From positions 1 through 42,520 of the IMG/VR virus record IMGVR_UViG_3300035034_002366: 42,520 nt of DNA. The stretch is one strand, 5' to 3'. Positions 7,987 through 23,000 of the stretch are shown one piece after another. Origin of the DNA: a virus. The notes beneath the pieces are model-generated. The model had not been told where the DNA came from, did not search any database, and saw nothing but the letters and a program-made list of their open reading frames with translations. The stretch's first letter is position 1; every line of letters begins with the position of its first letter. The position numbers and the translations under genes were made by a program.

Positions 7987-8041
7987 CTAAGATTATACAA
8001 CATAGGTCGCACCAATTACTTTCTATGTTGTATAATCTTAG
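7987..8041. terminator. Perfect 18-bp inverted repeat between convergent genes
   Basis: CTAAGATTATACAACATA (7987-8004) and its exact reverse complement (8024-8041) flank a 19-nt loop. It ends 2 nt before the stop codon of the giant tail gene and follows the tmk stop. Its position suggests a bidirectional transcription terminator. No U-tract follows it on either strand, so a factor-dependent terminator or mRNA-end stabiliser is also possible. Confidence 0.7.
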
Positions 8042-8043
8042 AC

Positions 8044-11000
8044 TTATGGATCAATCCCACCACCACCAAAGTTAGAAATAGTCACTCGCAGATCATTAGA
8101 TGCTTCTCTACCATCTGTGTCAGTGATAATAATTCTAAATGTGGCAAACGCTGTATCACTATTTGCTACCGTAGCTGTGAATGTAGTTGTTAGGCTTGTT
8201 GAAGAGTTCGCGGTAATAGCAGAACTCCCATCAACCCTGACCCATTCTACCGTATATGAACCTGAACCACCTTGTGGTGTAGCTGTCACAGAATTTGTCG
8301 TGAATGTACCTGAACTACCACCACCATTATTGGCGTCAAAAATGAATTGACTTGAAAGCTTAACACTTGAAAGTTTATCTACAGCCGCATCTGAAATAGG
8401 ATCAGCGCCATAATACACCTCACCATCAGTAGCCAAAGCAAATATACCATTAGTCTTAGTCTCTGAATTCAAAGTAACACTATCATTGCCAAACCAAAGT
8501 AACAAATCAGAGTTGCTACCAAATGGACCACCAAATCTATAACGCTTGCCACCAGCAATAGAATAGAAACTGTTATTCGCATCCTCAAAGGTTGTGTTAT
8601 TACCAAAGTTAATCTTATCACCTAGAAGCTCTGCAATTTGAGCACTACCAATTGTGGCATTTGCAATCTTAGCACCATCAATAGTAGCATTTGCAATCTT
8701 AGCATTGGTAATTGCACCATTACCAATCAGCGCATTAGTAATCGCAGCATTTTTAATTAAGGCTGTATCAATTGCCGCACCCTCAATATATGTTGTGATG
8801 TTAGCCGCACTCAAACGATCCTGCAACGCCGCAAAAATACCCCCACCTGTTTCTCTGACATCTGGTAATAATTCAACCGACACATTATCAACTAGAATGC
8901 GTCCACCATTATTCGATGTGTCACCCCAAATACCAACATACTGATTATTTTCAGAGTCTTGAACATCCCCAATCTCATAAATAAACGAATAAGCGCGCCA
9001 CGCATTTGAAGGTGTGAAATACTGCCATCCAGAATTACCAATATCATTTGTAGAAAAGGTTATAGCAAATTCAGAGCTATCAACATTCTTTACCATGGCC
9101 GTCACACGAACTTTGCGTGATCGCGTTATTGTGCCACTACCATCAGGATTATCAATCTCATACGCAGCAAAGCTTGTAGAATATGATTTAGGAAGCTCCA
9201 CACGCACTCCATCCGTTGAACCACCACTAGGTGGAGTGCTTGTACCATCACCTGTAACTAGACCAGATGTATTGCCAGAAAAAGTATTTCCAGACGCCTC
9301 AAGCTCATACCCACTACCAACATTGTCAAACCATTCACCCCATTCTAAGTCTTCAAACCCATTACGGAAAACAGTATCAGAACGCCCCGAAGAACGTAGA
9401 TCACGTGTCGCCTCATTTTCTGAATAGTTTGGCGCATTAAGAGCACTTGGAACCTCATTCGTTCCAACAAGCTCCTCCAGCATTAGACCATCCATCCACA
9501 ACCCATTAAGTGTTGTGCTGGTCGTACCATTCTTAATAGTCATACCAAGTCGATACTCATACTCATCAGTTGGTTCAGAGGTCAAATCAAATACACATTG
9601 CCCTCTTACCCAACCACCCGTATCTTCGACAAATGTAGATGTACCCACTCGTATCATACGAACAAGTGTTCTATTATTACTATCATCCTTGTTTTCAACA
9701 AAGAAATTAACCTCTTCAGTATCACCCAGAATATTGATAAAGCAAGAGAATATGTATTTTTTACCGCCACGAAGTATTAAGTTATAATCGTTTGCACTGT
9801 TAACAAAATACATGCGCTGAACGTTATTATCTATACCAGATGTATTCATAGGCTTAAATGCGATTTTATTTGTGATTGGGGATATCGCACCTGTGCCACC
9901 AATAATCATCTTTGATGCATCAAGGAAATATGTAGGTGTTGTAATTTGGGGATTATCATGAGGACGTGACCCTGTATTACCAAACAACACTTGATATGTT
10001 GAAGGCATAAGGTTAGCAGCAGTACCACTCAAAACACTTGTAGTAACATCCGCACCATCCTCTGGGAGAATCGTGTTGACCGATGTGAACATGTGAATGG
10101 CTTCAATTTCAGTCGCAGTCTCCCCCATGAACAATGCTGCCATAATACAATCACCATCTTCGGGTGTAAATGCAACGGGCGCACCAGAATTAGGAATCGT
10201 ATACCACTGAGAGTCTTTCCAATCATAATACCCGACAAAGAAGTTTTGCTGGCTACCAAGAGCATAATCAGACGCTGAACCAAATCGGGTTGACAAATCA
10301 GACTTTGTGAAAATGACATATGCTTTTATTGGGCGGAGATACCATGCCCCTTCCATCTGTGTCTGTATTCCAATTGTGCCATTATTCGTAAATGTGAACT
10401 TGCCACGAGACTGTGAAGAGCTATCAGCAAACAATGACGGATTAGGATGATAGAATGTACTACCGTTAATTTTAATCTCACCAGCATTGTAATCACCATT
10501 AGGCAATTTGTTGATCTCAAAGTACACATTACCTGTCCCACCAATCGACATGCCAGGAGCAATACTATCCTTCAACAGATTACTAAGACTCGTACCACTC
10601 GCAGCATCAAGCTCTTGTAGATTTGCTGGAGTATTTGGAATGTCACTATAATCAGGAACAGGAACAGCCGCATTACTTAACCCTGTATCCAATATCTGAA
10701 AGTCAACATTATCTATCAAGATATCTAAAGTAGACGGATATGCTGAGAAACCATTCCAAGAACCTAGCGCATATATATGGACAAGATTAAAGTCATTTCC
10801 ACCGACATACACAATCTTAGTCACACGCTGCCAAACACCTGTATCATAATTTGGTACTTCTATTTTAAAAGATTGAACAACGCTATCCTGTGTTCTTTTC
10901 AAAATAAATAATATACCACTCGCACCCGACGAATAACTATTGACATAATAATCAAAGCTTATACGAATCGGTGTTCCAGCAACCAAATTATTATATCTAG

Positions 11001-14000
11001 TTGATGACAACCTTTGTATACCAAAAGCACCAGCCCCATCACTAATCATTTGTAATGAGTAATTACCACCTTGCGTCACTGTAGATCGCTTGTAATTACC
11101 ACCAGCACTGTTCCAATTAATCCATCCTGCTGGAGGCGCATTGTCAGCACCACTTGGATAATCATTAAAGCCAACATTAAAGCCACCAACCGCAGCATCA
11201 GATGAATTGTAAATATCTGTCGGCGCACCTGTGACCTGATCCCATATCTGGTTCTGATTAAGTAAATCATCATTATCTAATACAGTAACACCATTATCAG
11301 CATACAAATTAGAACCAATAACAGCACCCTCTGTAGAACCAGCCTCAGCAGGTCTCAAACTACCAACAGTCTCACCATTACTGTAAAGCAAGTCATCAGC
11401 ATTTGCGATGCCATCACCACCCTGTACTGTGTATCGACCATCAGGGAAGATTGTAAGACCAACATCGAGATACGCATCAGGGTCACTGTCAATATCACCT
11501 CTGTAAAACTCATGCCCATTACCATGTCCAATGCCACCTCTACCAATCAGGATGTAAGCAGAACGGAATTTAAACTTATTGTTATTTCCGTATATCGACT
11601 GTGATGCGCCAATACGATACATAGCGGCCTCAAGACCACCATCAAGACGATGGCGCTGTGGCTCATTATTTGTACGAATAATAATAAGATCATCCGATGT
11701 TGTACTATCCAACAATGTAGCCATAGCTGAAGATTCAGTTATAGAACTGAACGTATCAAACCCATCTGCGCGTTCACCAACACGTGTAAATGTGCGGGTT
11801 GGCATGTTGTATATACTAACCGTATAACCACGGCTTATCGGACCAGCTAAAAGATTATATGTACCATTACCAGCATATTCCATAATTCTCTCATAAGCAT
11901 TATCACCAACTGTTGATGGTTTGTTGGTCGCAAGGTTACCACATGCGCGAATAGTAAAGTTTCTAGGCTTCTCTGAAAGCTTGTCAAAATAATCGATGAA
12001 CCCTGATGGCAAACTATCAAAGTATGTTGTAAAATCATTTAACTGATCTGGGTCAATACCATCAGATGTTCCAAGAATAAGATTGCCCGAACTACTATAC
12101 AGACGTAATCCATAATTATCAGTTCCCAGCTTACCGATTTGAACACGTGTCTGACCATTCTGATCCGTGATCTTCAAAAGCTCATCCGTGCCAGACATCG
12201 TAAAGCGTGAGCTACCAATCTGTAATAGTGCCGTTTCAATCAGACCTGATGCCAGTCTATCCGCAGATAGAGTACCTTGAACAACCGCATTACCATCAAT
12301 CACCTGAACAACTATAATCCAGTTAGACCCATCGAATGTTCGCGTTTGTGCGAATCCAGTAATAGGGTTAGAAATTGTCACAACATCATTACGAACGACT
12401 GAGAACCCTTGGGAAATAATGGCTGCATTTGCTGTTGCATCTCCCCATGATGAACCCGTTGCATAAAACTGTCTTGAGCCTCTCACAGCAGCATCCAATG
12501 CATATACAGTCTCAGTCACATCTATAATCTTGCCAGACACAGGATCAGTAAACGTGAAGGTCAATGTCATAGAAGATGTTTCTGTCCATGTCGCATTCGC
12601 AATCGTATTACCTGACTGATCAGTCGTAGTAATAGCTATCTCACTATCACCTCCATCTACTATCGTAGAACGTAATTGAATCACATCACCAGACATGCGA
12701 ACGTTTATCAAAGATTTACGAATATATGGGGATGTCGTTGTGCCCGTTTCATAGAACGTTCCATCAAGTCTGGTTGATGAAGGATTGAACGTACTCGAAT
12801 CTGAATTCAGTCTAATCAATGTAAGACCATTATTGGAACTTACATATCCCCCGCCTAATCCATCCAGAACGTCCGTGAGCGTGATTGTGTCCAAAATGGT
12901 TCCACTATCACCCGCACGTGCTTCAAGCACTGTAGACCCGCTTATATCATCACTATCAAAGTTATATGATGTGCTACGTGGCGACAATGGTGTGCCATTA
13001 ATATAAAGCTGTGTCGAAGAGCTAGTAAGCCCAGAGTTAGACACAGTTGATAATGAACCGCCATCAATCTTTACAATCTGGCCAGTGAGATTTCCAGCAC
13101 CATTTTTCAACACAGTACCATTATTCGGTCTGATATATGTAAAGGTTGCTGCTTCACCAGTACGTGCTCTGCTATAGCTTACACGCTGTGTGACAATGAC
13201 TGGCTTAGTGATGTCAAATATTGCGCCATCACTTTCAAAGCTTACATCATCATAAAGGATCGCAGCATGAGAACCATAAGAACCTTTCGTCCCAATAGTT
13301 CTATTACGATCAACCGCTACTAACGATAACTTCACTGTAACAACATTTGAAGGTATAGCAAACGTATGATTAAAGTTTAGCCACTGATTACTCAGATTGC
13401 CATCATAGACACCAGTGTTCCAAATCTTATGTGACAAAGTGATAGACACATCTTCTGTAAGCGCTACAACATTACCATTTACATCATAGGCTTTAATACG
13501 AGCATACACATCATCATCAGAATAGTATGTCTCATTTGAACCAAATGTTGTGTTGCTTGCTGGCGTTGTAAGATCGCGGCTGAACACTTTGGCATTAACC
13601 GTAATTTCAGATACATCCTTAACCGAAATTAATTTACCAATTGTAAATGTACCAGGCTGTCCAAACGGACTACTACTGGTTGGATCATCATTACCCCATG
13701 CGAGCTTAGAAAGCTGCTGACTTTCAGGATCAACATCATCCGCCATATAACCAACATTACCTTGAGGACGATCAGTCTCAAATATCCAGCCATCAGGGCC
13801 ATTAGGTGTTTGAAGCAAATCCTGTCCAAGCTCAAACCCAGTATTACGAAATTCTTCACGGGCAGGGTATATTTCTAATGTAACATCAAGGATACCTTTA
13901 TCTGCCGACATATTACTGATACCGACCACTGGACCATTTTCTGTGCCGTCACGAGTAACATTTGAAGTTGTAACGGAAGCAATTCTGAATGTATTGACTT

Positions 14001-17000
14001 GTGGTTGTTCGGAGTATGTTAGCTCTTCGTCACCAACGAATGCGCTGAACTCGGTATTACCATCATCATAGCTGACACCGCTTAGAAGAGTGCCTGATAC
14101 ATCAGTAGCGAATGTGTGTGATGCATTAGTCTGGAAGACTGTTACACCATCCGTACCAGTGTACCCTGCACGTGACTTAGCATAGCTTATGCGACGTGTT
14201 GTCGTTGATGCCACACCATCATTATCACGATACTCAATCTCAAGATCGATGTGACCCTGATCGGCTGTCATAAGTGAGATACCAACTGTATCATCGGTAC
14301 GATCAACGATAACACCATCTGGTGTGATTGTTTTGAAGTACCATTTATTGTTAGCAGCAGTATTACCTGAAGAGAATGGAACCTCGGTTAGTCCACGGAA
14401 GACAGTAATGGTGCAATCTCCGCCACCATAATCATTGACCACGCCTTCGTTGGTAGCGAAGAATGTGTGGCTCTCATTGCTGAGAATGACGGAGATTGCT
14501 GATGGTGCATCTTGAAGACGATAGATAGTAACTTGGTCTTCAATGGTTTGCGTTACACCATCAATAGTAATTGTTTTGCTAAATGTTCCAGTAACAGTAT
14601 TACGTGAACCGAAATTGGATATGCTTAAAACTTTGGTATTAATTGAACCACTTGTACCATTGGTAAACAAACTGGTGACGTTATTACCTTGGTCATCTAC
14701 CGCAGAGAATGTATAAGGCTGAGTGACATTGAACCCAATTGGCTTAAGAGTAATTGACTGTGAAGTATCTTTAGCATTACTTTGTTCATCAAAAATAAAT
14801 GATTGTCCTGATGCCACAACTCGCAATGAGCGTCCTAGAATACCTGATCTTGCTTTAGAGTACGTTAATGTTTTTTCAAAGTCTTGTACATCACCAGAGC
14901 TATCCTTATAGCGAACAACAACATCTATTCTTGCAAAGTCACCAGTGAACCCATCAATACGGATAGATTGTTCAGAATGTAAATTGAATGCACTAATTGG
15001 TCCATTTGTATCAACGGTTAAAAGACGCCATGTGTCATTAGCTAGGTCAAAGTCATAATTAATTGTGGATATACCGCGACGGAGTTTAAACTTTGCATTA
15101 CCATCTGATAAACTTCCAAGAATATTGCCATCTTCATCAGCAGCATATGTGTGATTCTCATTATCCACACTAATTGTAATTGCATCTGAACCTTCTTTGA
15201 TACGATTAATTGTGACTGTATCGGTGAATGTTTGTTCAGGCATATCCACACCGATGGATTTAACCTTGAACACACCATCACCTGTGCCGAAATCAAATCG
15301 TAGACCTGTTATATCATTAGTAATGAAGTCGTCGCCACCTGCATCTAAGTTGGTCATGTCAAAATAGAGTGTAACTTCATCACCAGCTTTATAGAGTTTG
15401 TCACCAACTGTTGGAAAAGCGCGATAATCATTTGAGTGATTATGAGAAGCTGTACGATAAAACATAATACATTGCGCACTAGTAGGTGGTGTTATTATCT
15501 CAAGCTCTACAATAAAGCGATTATAGATAGCACCATCGAAAGGATTAGATGTGAAGTCCTTGTACATAAATGGATTATTTGTTAAATCGTTTGGGGTAAG
15601 TGTTACACCATTTGCATCAACAACCATTGCATCCATTGATGAATATAACCAGTCATTGAAGTCTAGTCCTGAATGCTGTGCGTTAACATGTGGCTCTTGA
15701 CGTGTTGCAGTAACCTTTACAAGATCATTCGTACCAAAGTTTGCAGCAGTGAGAATACGTTGGTTATCATTAGTGCCTGATGATAAAAGATTGCTTACAT
15801 CATTATCGGTTGCATTGACTGCTGTGAATGTTGCCTTACCAATATTATCAGACTTCTCGACTTCAAATACAATTTGGCTTGGGTTAGGATTTATACCATC
15901 CTGATTGAATTCAAATATATTGGATGATGAAATCAAACGAAAGTTTGAGGCTGATACTCCAGCAGTCGTGCGTGAATAACTAATAACTTTGTTTAATGTT
16001 ACACTAGTGCCGCCAATATCTGTATAAATTATTTCAAATGCTAATGCCCCTTCATTATCGGACATTGATGTGATACCTATTGTATTGAGACCACCTGATG
16101 ATGTATTTTGTACAACATTGATTGGATTTATAGTACCAAATCTCCAAGTACCATTAGATGCATTAGCACTATATGGTCTTTCTATTGAACCAGAAAATAC
16201 TGATACATCACAATCACCTGCTGACCAATCAGATAATATAAAACCATTTTGATCAAACGGGAATGTATGATTCTCATTACTAAGAACAATAGTAATCGCA
16301 TCGATACCAGTACCACCATCGGCTCCATCTTTAACCTTTAGAACTCTTATTGTGTCAGTAAAAGTTTGTGATGTACCATTAACTGTTTCTATGACTGTTG
16401 CTGATATGTCTGCATATTCAGTATCTGCATTATCAAATCGAGTACCAGTGAGTCTAACAGTATTACTGTCAATCGTTGTGAAGTTGATTGTTTGTCCATC
16501 TTCATCAATAATATTGAATGTTACATTATTACTCAAGAATGTTTTAACAGCGGTAAAGTCTATATTTTGACCATTAAGTATTTGATTGTCGCCATCATAT
16601 CTTATAGTATTACTTGTGCTTAATAGACGCAATCCTCTAGCTGCTACACCTGCACGAGATTTTGAATATGTAATTTGTTTTCTAACATTTGGATATGCGT
16701 TACTATTTGAATCATAGTAGATGACATCAAAAGACATACTGGCCTGATCTTCGGTCATATTTTGCATTCTTAATGTTGGGTATGAAGATACATCAAAGTT
16801 GTCAATATCACTTTCAACACGGTTTACGATGCGGAATACATTTGGGGCAATGGTTAAGCTATAGTCAATTTCCTCACTACCACGATATACAATTACTGTT
16901 GAATCTGCTGATGGATAATCAACAACAACACCATTCTCATCAGCAGCAAACGTATGGCTCTCATTAGATAAGATGACAGAAACACCATCTCCACCCTCTT

Positions 17001-20000
17001 TGACACGATATACACTAATTTTATCTTCATAGGTTATACCAGAATTAGTGGCACTCGCAGTAATGGTTACAAACTGAGCATTACCAAAATCATCAATATC
17101 TAATGTTTTTTCAAATCCGTTAGAACCATTACCTAATGACACATTATTATTACTATCATTCTTTGCAGAAAAGATTGGTGTTCCAAGATTTGGTGTAGCA
17201 ATGGCTGTAAATGTGATACTGTCATCAGATATTTTTATATTATCTTGGTCAAATTGAAAAACTTGACCAGTACTGAATAGTTGTAGTAATCTGGCCGACT
17301 TACCTGCTGATGAACGACTATAAGAAATCACTCGGTCAATTTCAACTATTGTTCCAGTAAGTGATTTATATTGTGTTGTTACTGTGACAGTTCCAAAATC
17401 TGTAGTCATGTTAGTAACTGATATTATTGCAGTATTTTGAGTAGTCGTTATCCCTGTTGATGCAGTGACATTTGAAATTCTCCATGTGTCATTACCAAGA
17501 CTTGCATCATATGGTTTATCCTCCAGACCGCGATAAACCTGTACTGAACAATTACCACCAGTGTAGCTACCAATAACACCATTCTCATCAGCAGCAAACG
17601 TATGATTTTCATTGCTTAAAATTACATCTATGGATGCATCACCATTTTGAATACGAGAAATAGAAACTGTATCAGTTACGAGTTGATTATTCACATTTGT
17701 AAAAGAGCGTACATCTAATGTTGCAGTTTGTGATGCCCCAAAGTCAGAAATGCCAAAATCTATTTCATTATTTGAAGAACCCCAATACCAAGGTAAATCA
17801 TCACCATTCTCATCAACTATATTAATAATCGTATCAGCCATAGTATGTCCATCATCAATTGTAACTGATACGTGACCAATATAAACATCACCACCATTAC
17901 CAGAACTATCACCGTTAATATTAATGCTGTCTAATGGTCCATCGTTAACACCATCGATCTTGGTATAAGTGAAGTCATAAGGTTCCCAATCGTTCGTTGG
18001 AGTAAATGTTTGTTTACCACTATCACCAATACCACGAGTAATAAACGTAACATCAAAATTATCACTTGATCCACGCCTTGCCCATACACGCACACGAAGG
18101 GTTTTATTCTGGAAATATAAATTCCACATTGGTTCAATATCTAATATCGCACCATAAAATGCTACTGAAGTTGTAGATGCAATATCAGAAGATATCAAAA
18201 TACTTTCTCCACCGAATGGTGATTGAGTAGAATTAGTGATCGTTCCATTATTAGAAGAATGCATATACCATTTGTTACGATCTAATGCAGTCGTGCAATT
18301 ATTCATAAACCCAATGTTATACAAATTACTATTAAGTGTGAATGTTACAGACTGATTAGCATCCAGTGGTAATCCATCACCATTATATCTAAACACTTGT
18401 TCATTTGCCGTGGCTCGTACCCAACGTGCTGAATATCCGACTCTGGACTTGCTATAGGAAATTTGCCTTGTAAATGATTGAACAGTACCAGCAGGGTCAC
18501 GGTATTGTAATGTTACTATCACAGACCCATCATCATTGGGCATACTCAAAGGACTAACCTGTCCAGAAGTATTAACTACTGATAAACTATTTGTTGTTGC
18601 TATAGATTGTATTCTGAATGTGTTATTAGCAAGACTCTGATTATATGAAACAAGACTAGAACCCCTGTACATCGTAAATGTACAATTACCACCAGCATAA
18701 TCACCCGCAGCAATAATACCGTCCTCATTAGCGAAGAATGTATGTGACTCATTGCTACCGATGATTGTTACTACATCTGTACCATCAATGACACGATAAA
18801 CAGACACTTTGTCTTCGTATGTGACACCATTGTAAACAGCAGAAACAGACACAGTTATACTATTGAATGAACCAATATCGTCAATTTCTATATTTCTGGT
18901 ATCACCTGACCCGTTTATATTTGTGAACGACGCCCCCGTATTTGTAACTGCGGTCCATGTGGCAGCACCTAGATTAAATCGGCTTGCAGTAAAGTTAATT
19001 ACCTGATTAGAATTCTTGGGTAATCCATCACCGTCAAAAATAAATGCTGTTTCTGATGATGTTATACGGATATTACGTGCTGCTGTTCCAGCGCGCGACT
19101 TTGAATATGAGATCACACGTGTGACAGTTATATCTTGTAATTGAGAATTTGTGTAAATTACATCAACTTCTAATGAACCAATATCATCACTCATCGCTGT
19201 AACATTTATAGTTGGTGCGTTAGATGTGTTATGTGTGATGTTTGTAGCGGTGATTGTTCCTATTCTAAAAGAGTTTGCAACTTTAGTGCCACTATAACTA
19301 ACTGTATTGCTACCAAGTAATACTGATATTGTACAATTTCCAGTTGTATAATCAGAAACAACACCTAGCTCATTTGCAAAAAACGAATGATTTTCATTAC
19401 TCAATACGACAGATATTGTGTCTTGGCCATCTTTACCATTAACTAATCGAATAACACGCTGTGTGTCGTAGAAGGTTTGACCAGTTACTGGATCATCCTT
19501 GGATACAGTAACATCAACCCATTTTTTTGTACCAAAATTACTAGATTGTAATGTAGCAATATCTTTATTTTGTGTATTAACTGTAATGCTTACAGGGTTA
19601 TCATTATCATCCTTAGCAGACCAATTTGTATTAGTAAGGCTTGGAAGGAATTGTCTGATTGCTGTGAATGTAACCGAAGTGTTACTATCATCGGATATGC
19701 TACCATCATTATCAAATGTGAAGCTACCACCAGATTGTAATAAACGTAATGATCTCGCATCAGTACCAGCTTTTGACTTAGAGTAACTTGAGCGACGTTT
19801 AGCGGTTGACTGTATAGTTGTTGAGTTACGTTCTCTAACAATGACATCAAATTCTAAATATCCAGAATTTGTATCACTATCAAATGTATTAATACCATAC
19901 GCTGGTAATGCCACACTTGTGTTTCGTGTAACATTCAGTGAAAGAAAGCTTGTTACATTAAATGTATTAGCTAGTCCACCAGAGTTATATGAAAGCTCTT

Positions 20001-23000
20001 CTGAACCTCTGAACACTTTTATATTACTGTTGGCAATACTATACTCATCAGAAAGTACATTACCTTCTTCATCAGAAAATAGTGTATGTGTCTCATTTGT
20101 TAATATTATCTGAATACTATCTTCGCCATCGGTCAATCTAACAACACTCAGTTTATCTGTGAATGTTACAGATGTGCCACCAATAGTTGCTGTTGCTGTT
20201 GCTGTGACCTCTACCTGATTCGCTGTCCCAAATGATGAAATAGGCAGCGTTGCAATATCACCATTAGTTGTTAAACTGATAACAGCATCAGTTTCTCCAT
20301 TCTTGGCAGTCCATGTTGTACTAGAAACGTTAGTTCTTATACTTGTAAATGTAATAGCATCATTATTATCTTTAGGGGTACTATCAGTATTGAATGTGAA
20401 TGTCTGCTTATTGGCAAATATTCTTAAGTTTCTAGCAGGCTCACCACGTCTTGATTTAGAATAACTAATAGTCTTTTGAATAGTTATGTCAGTGCCATCA
20501 TTACTAGTGTATATCATAGGTATGATAAGTTTACCCTGATCACTAGCCATTGATGTAATACCAATGATAGGTGCAACTAGCGATGAATTTAAGGTGACCC
20601 CATCCTGAGTGATATTATTGGTATCATATCTCCAAGTATTATTACTTTTGGTAGATGAATAGGTAATCAGTTCCAGACCGTTATATAGATATCCAGTTGT
20701 ATTACCACCAGAATAAGAAGAAACTACACCATCTTCATCCGCTGCATAGGTATGTGCTTCATTATCAAAGAAGCCGATAATACTAGACTCACCATTTTCA
20801 CCATTTTCACCATCTTGGCCATTAGAACCATCAGTCAATCTTTGTATCGTTACAAAGTCTGAATATGTTTGTGAATTTCCATTCACTGTTGTAACAACAT
20901 TAACAGATATTATAACTCGTGATGATGTGCCAAAATTACTAATGGGTAGTGTGCGAACCAAATTACCCTGACCAGCATTTAATGTAACAGATGTACCGTT
21001 TTCATCGATGGCAGACCATGATATACTTTCACCTATAAGTGTTTTGGTAGCAGTGAATGTAATAGTATCTGAATTATCAACAGGAGTGGCATCAGAATTA
21101 AATTTAAAATACAGAGATGAAGAAACAAGCTGTAGTGCTCTCGCTGATGTACCTGTTAATGCCTTACTATAGCTGATAGAGCGATTAAATGTTGTCTCAT
21201 CACCATTGGGGTCAGTATAAATGATCTCAATACCAAGTGAGCCAGAATTGGCACTAAGGGCAGATATACCAATGGTTGGGGCAGTTTCAGATGTATCTCT
21301 AGTGACATTAGTTTCCGTAAATGAACCAAATCTAAATGAGTTGTTTATTGCGGGATCAGAATATGGGATAATATTATCACCACGATACACAATAACGTTA
21401 GAGTTACCTTGGTTGAAGTCTGATGCATCTATGACACCACTTTCTGATGATGAAAATGTGTGGTTCTGATTATCCAAGAATATGGAAATAGGAGCGACAA
21501 TACCACGTAGTCTTGTGACGGTACTTTGGTCACTTAAAGTAATAGTATTACCATTTACGATACTGGATGCTGTTGCCTTAACAATTACAGTTTCATTGTC
21601 CCCGAAGTTTGTGGATGAAAGTGTTTTTTCATTATTATCATTACCATCATCCAAAATATCAGATACAGGTGTAATTTCATTACCATCTTCATCATATGCC
21701 TGCCATGTGACATCACCAAGATTTTGCTTGAGTACGTTGAATGTTATATTAGATGGACCAATTATGTTATTATCACCATCAAATCTAAAAACAAGACTAT
21801 CCTGAATTAGCTTTATTGTGCGAGCATTTACACCTTCACGAGATTTGGCATAAGAAATGCGTTTAGTAACATCTACAGTACCTGAAACACTATTCTGATA
21901 TCTTATTGTGACATCCATATACCCGAATACTGCATCAAGATCATCTATTCCAACAATTGGCAAACTAAGAGACGTATCTCTTGAAACCCCTGATGATGTG
22001 ATAATACCATTAATAGACCAAGTATTATTAGCAGGAGTGGCATTATATCCAATTTCTTCTGTGCCTCTAAACACAGTTATTGTATTATTACCTGAAGGAT
22101 AATCAACAGTATCAATATCACCATTCTCATTGGCAAAGAACGTATGTGATTCATTACTAAAAATAACATTTAATGCGTTAGACCCTTCATTTAGTCTAAC
22201 AATACTGACAGTATCTTTATATGTAGTGCTTCCTTCTGTGACAGATGATGTGATAGATATTGATGATATCCCATCTACAAAATTATTAACAGAAATAGTT
22301 CGATTATTTGCATCTATAGAAGTCAGTGCAGCAGTTCTATTCACATTATTTTGATCTACTGCTGACCATGTAACTGCACCAAGTCCTTGAGTAATGGCCT
22401 GAATATTGATTACTTCATTATCTACTAATGGTTTACCATCACCATCAAATTCAAAACTTTGTTTTGATGATACAATTCTTACAGACCTAGCTGTGACACC
22501 AGCAATAGATTTGCTTAGTGACATTGTTTTTAAAATTGTGATACCATTTAAAATTGCAGAGAATATTGCAGTTGCTCGATTGGCTGTCATACCAGTGATT
22601 GTATAGTCACCAGCAGTACTATCACCACTATCATCTATTGTTGCGGTACATCCTAATGTGGATAATACACTGTATTCTACAAGCTGGTTCTGTCTCTTAA
22701 TACCCTGAAAGATTTCAAATCTACCATTGGCCTCATCTAATGCATCTATGGTTAATGCCCCAAGCTCATTAGCTGGTACAGTATGGGCCTCATTTGTTAA
22801 AAATCCTGTTAATGCATCAGCACCACCAACAAGCTCATTGATAGTGATAATATCGGTAAGACCTTCATCAGCCACTGTTACCTTGATTGGGAATACAGCA
22901 CTGGACACATCAGACCAACGTAATGTGAATGTCGCAACCCCTGTGCCTGATGTCGCCCCTGTGAATGCATGTATGCTAAATGTATTGGCAGGGGCATCAC

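Noticed and set aside
14100-22800. CRISPR-like array or recent tandem repeat in the giant gene
   Set aside because: The repeats are long, diverged and in frame; they are protein modules, not short identical DNA repeats.
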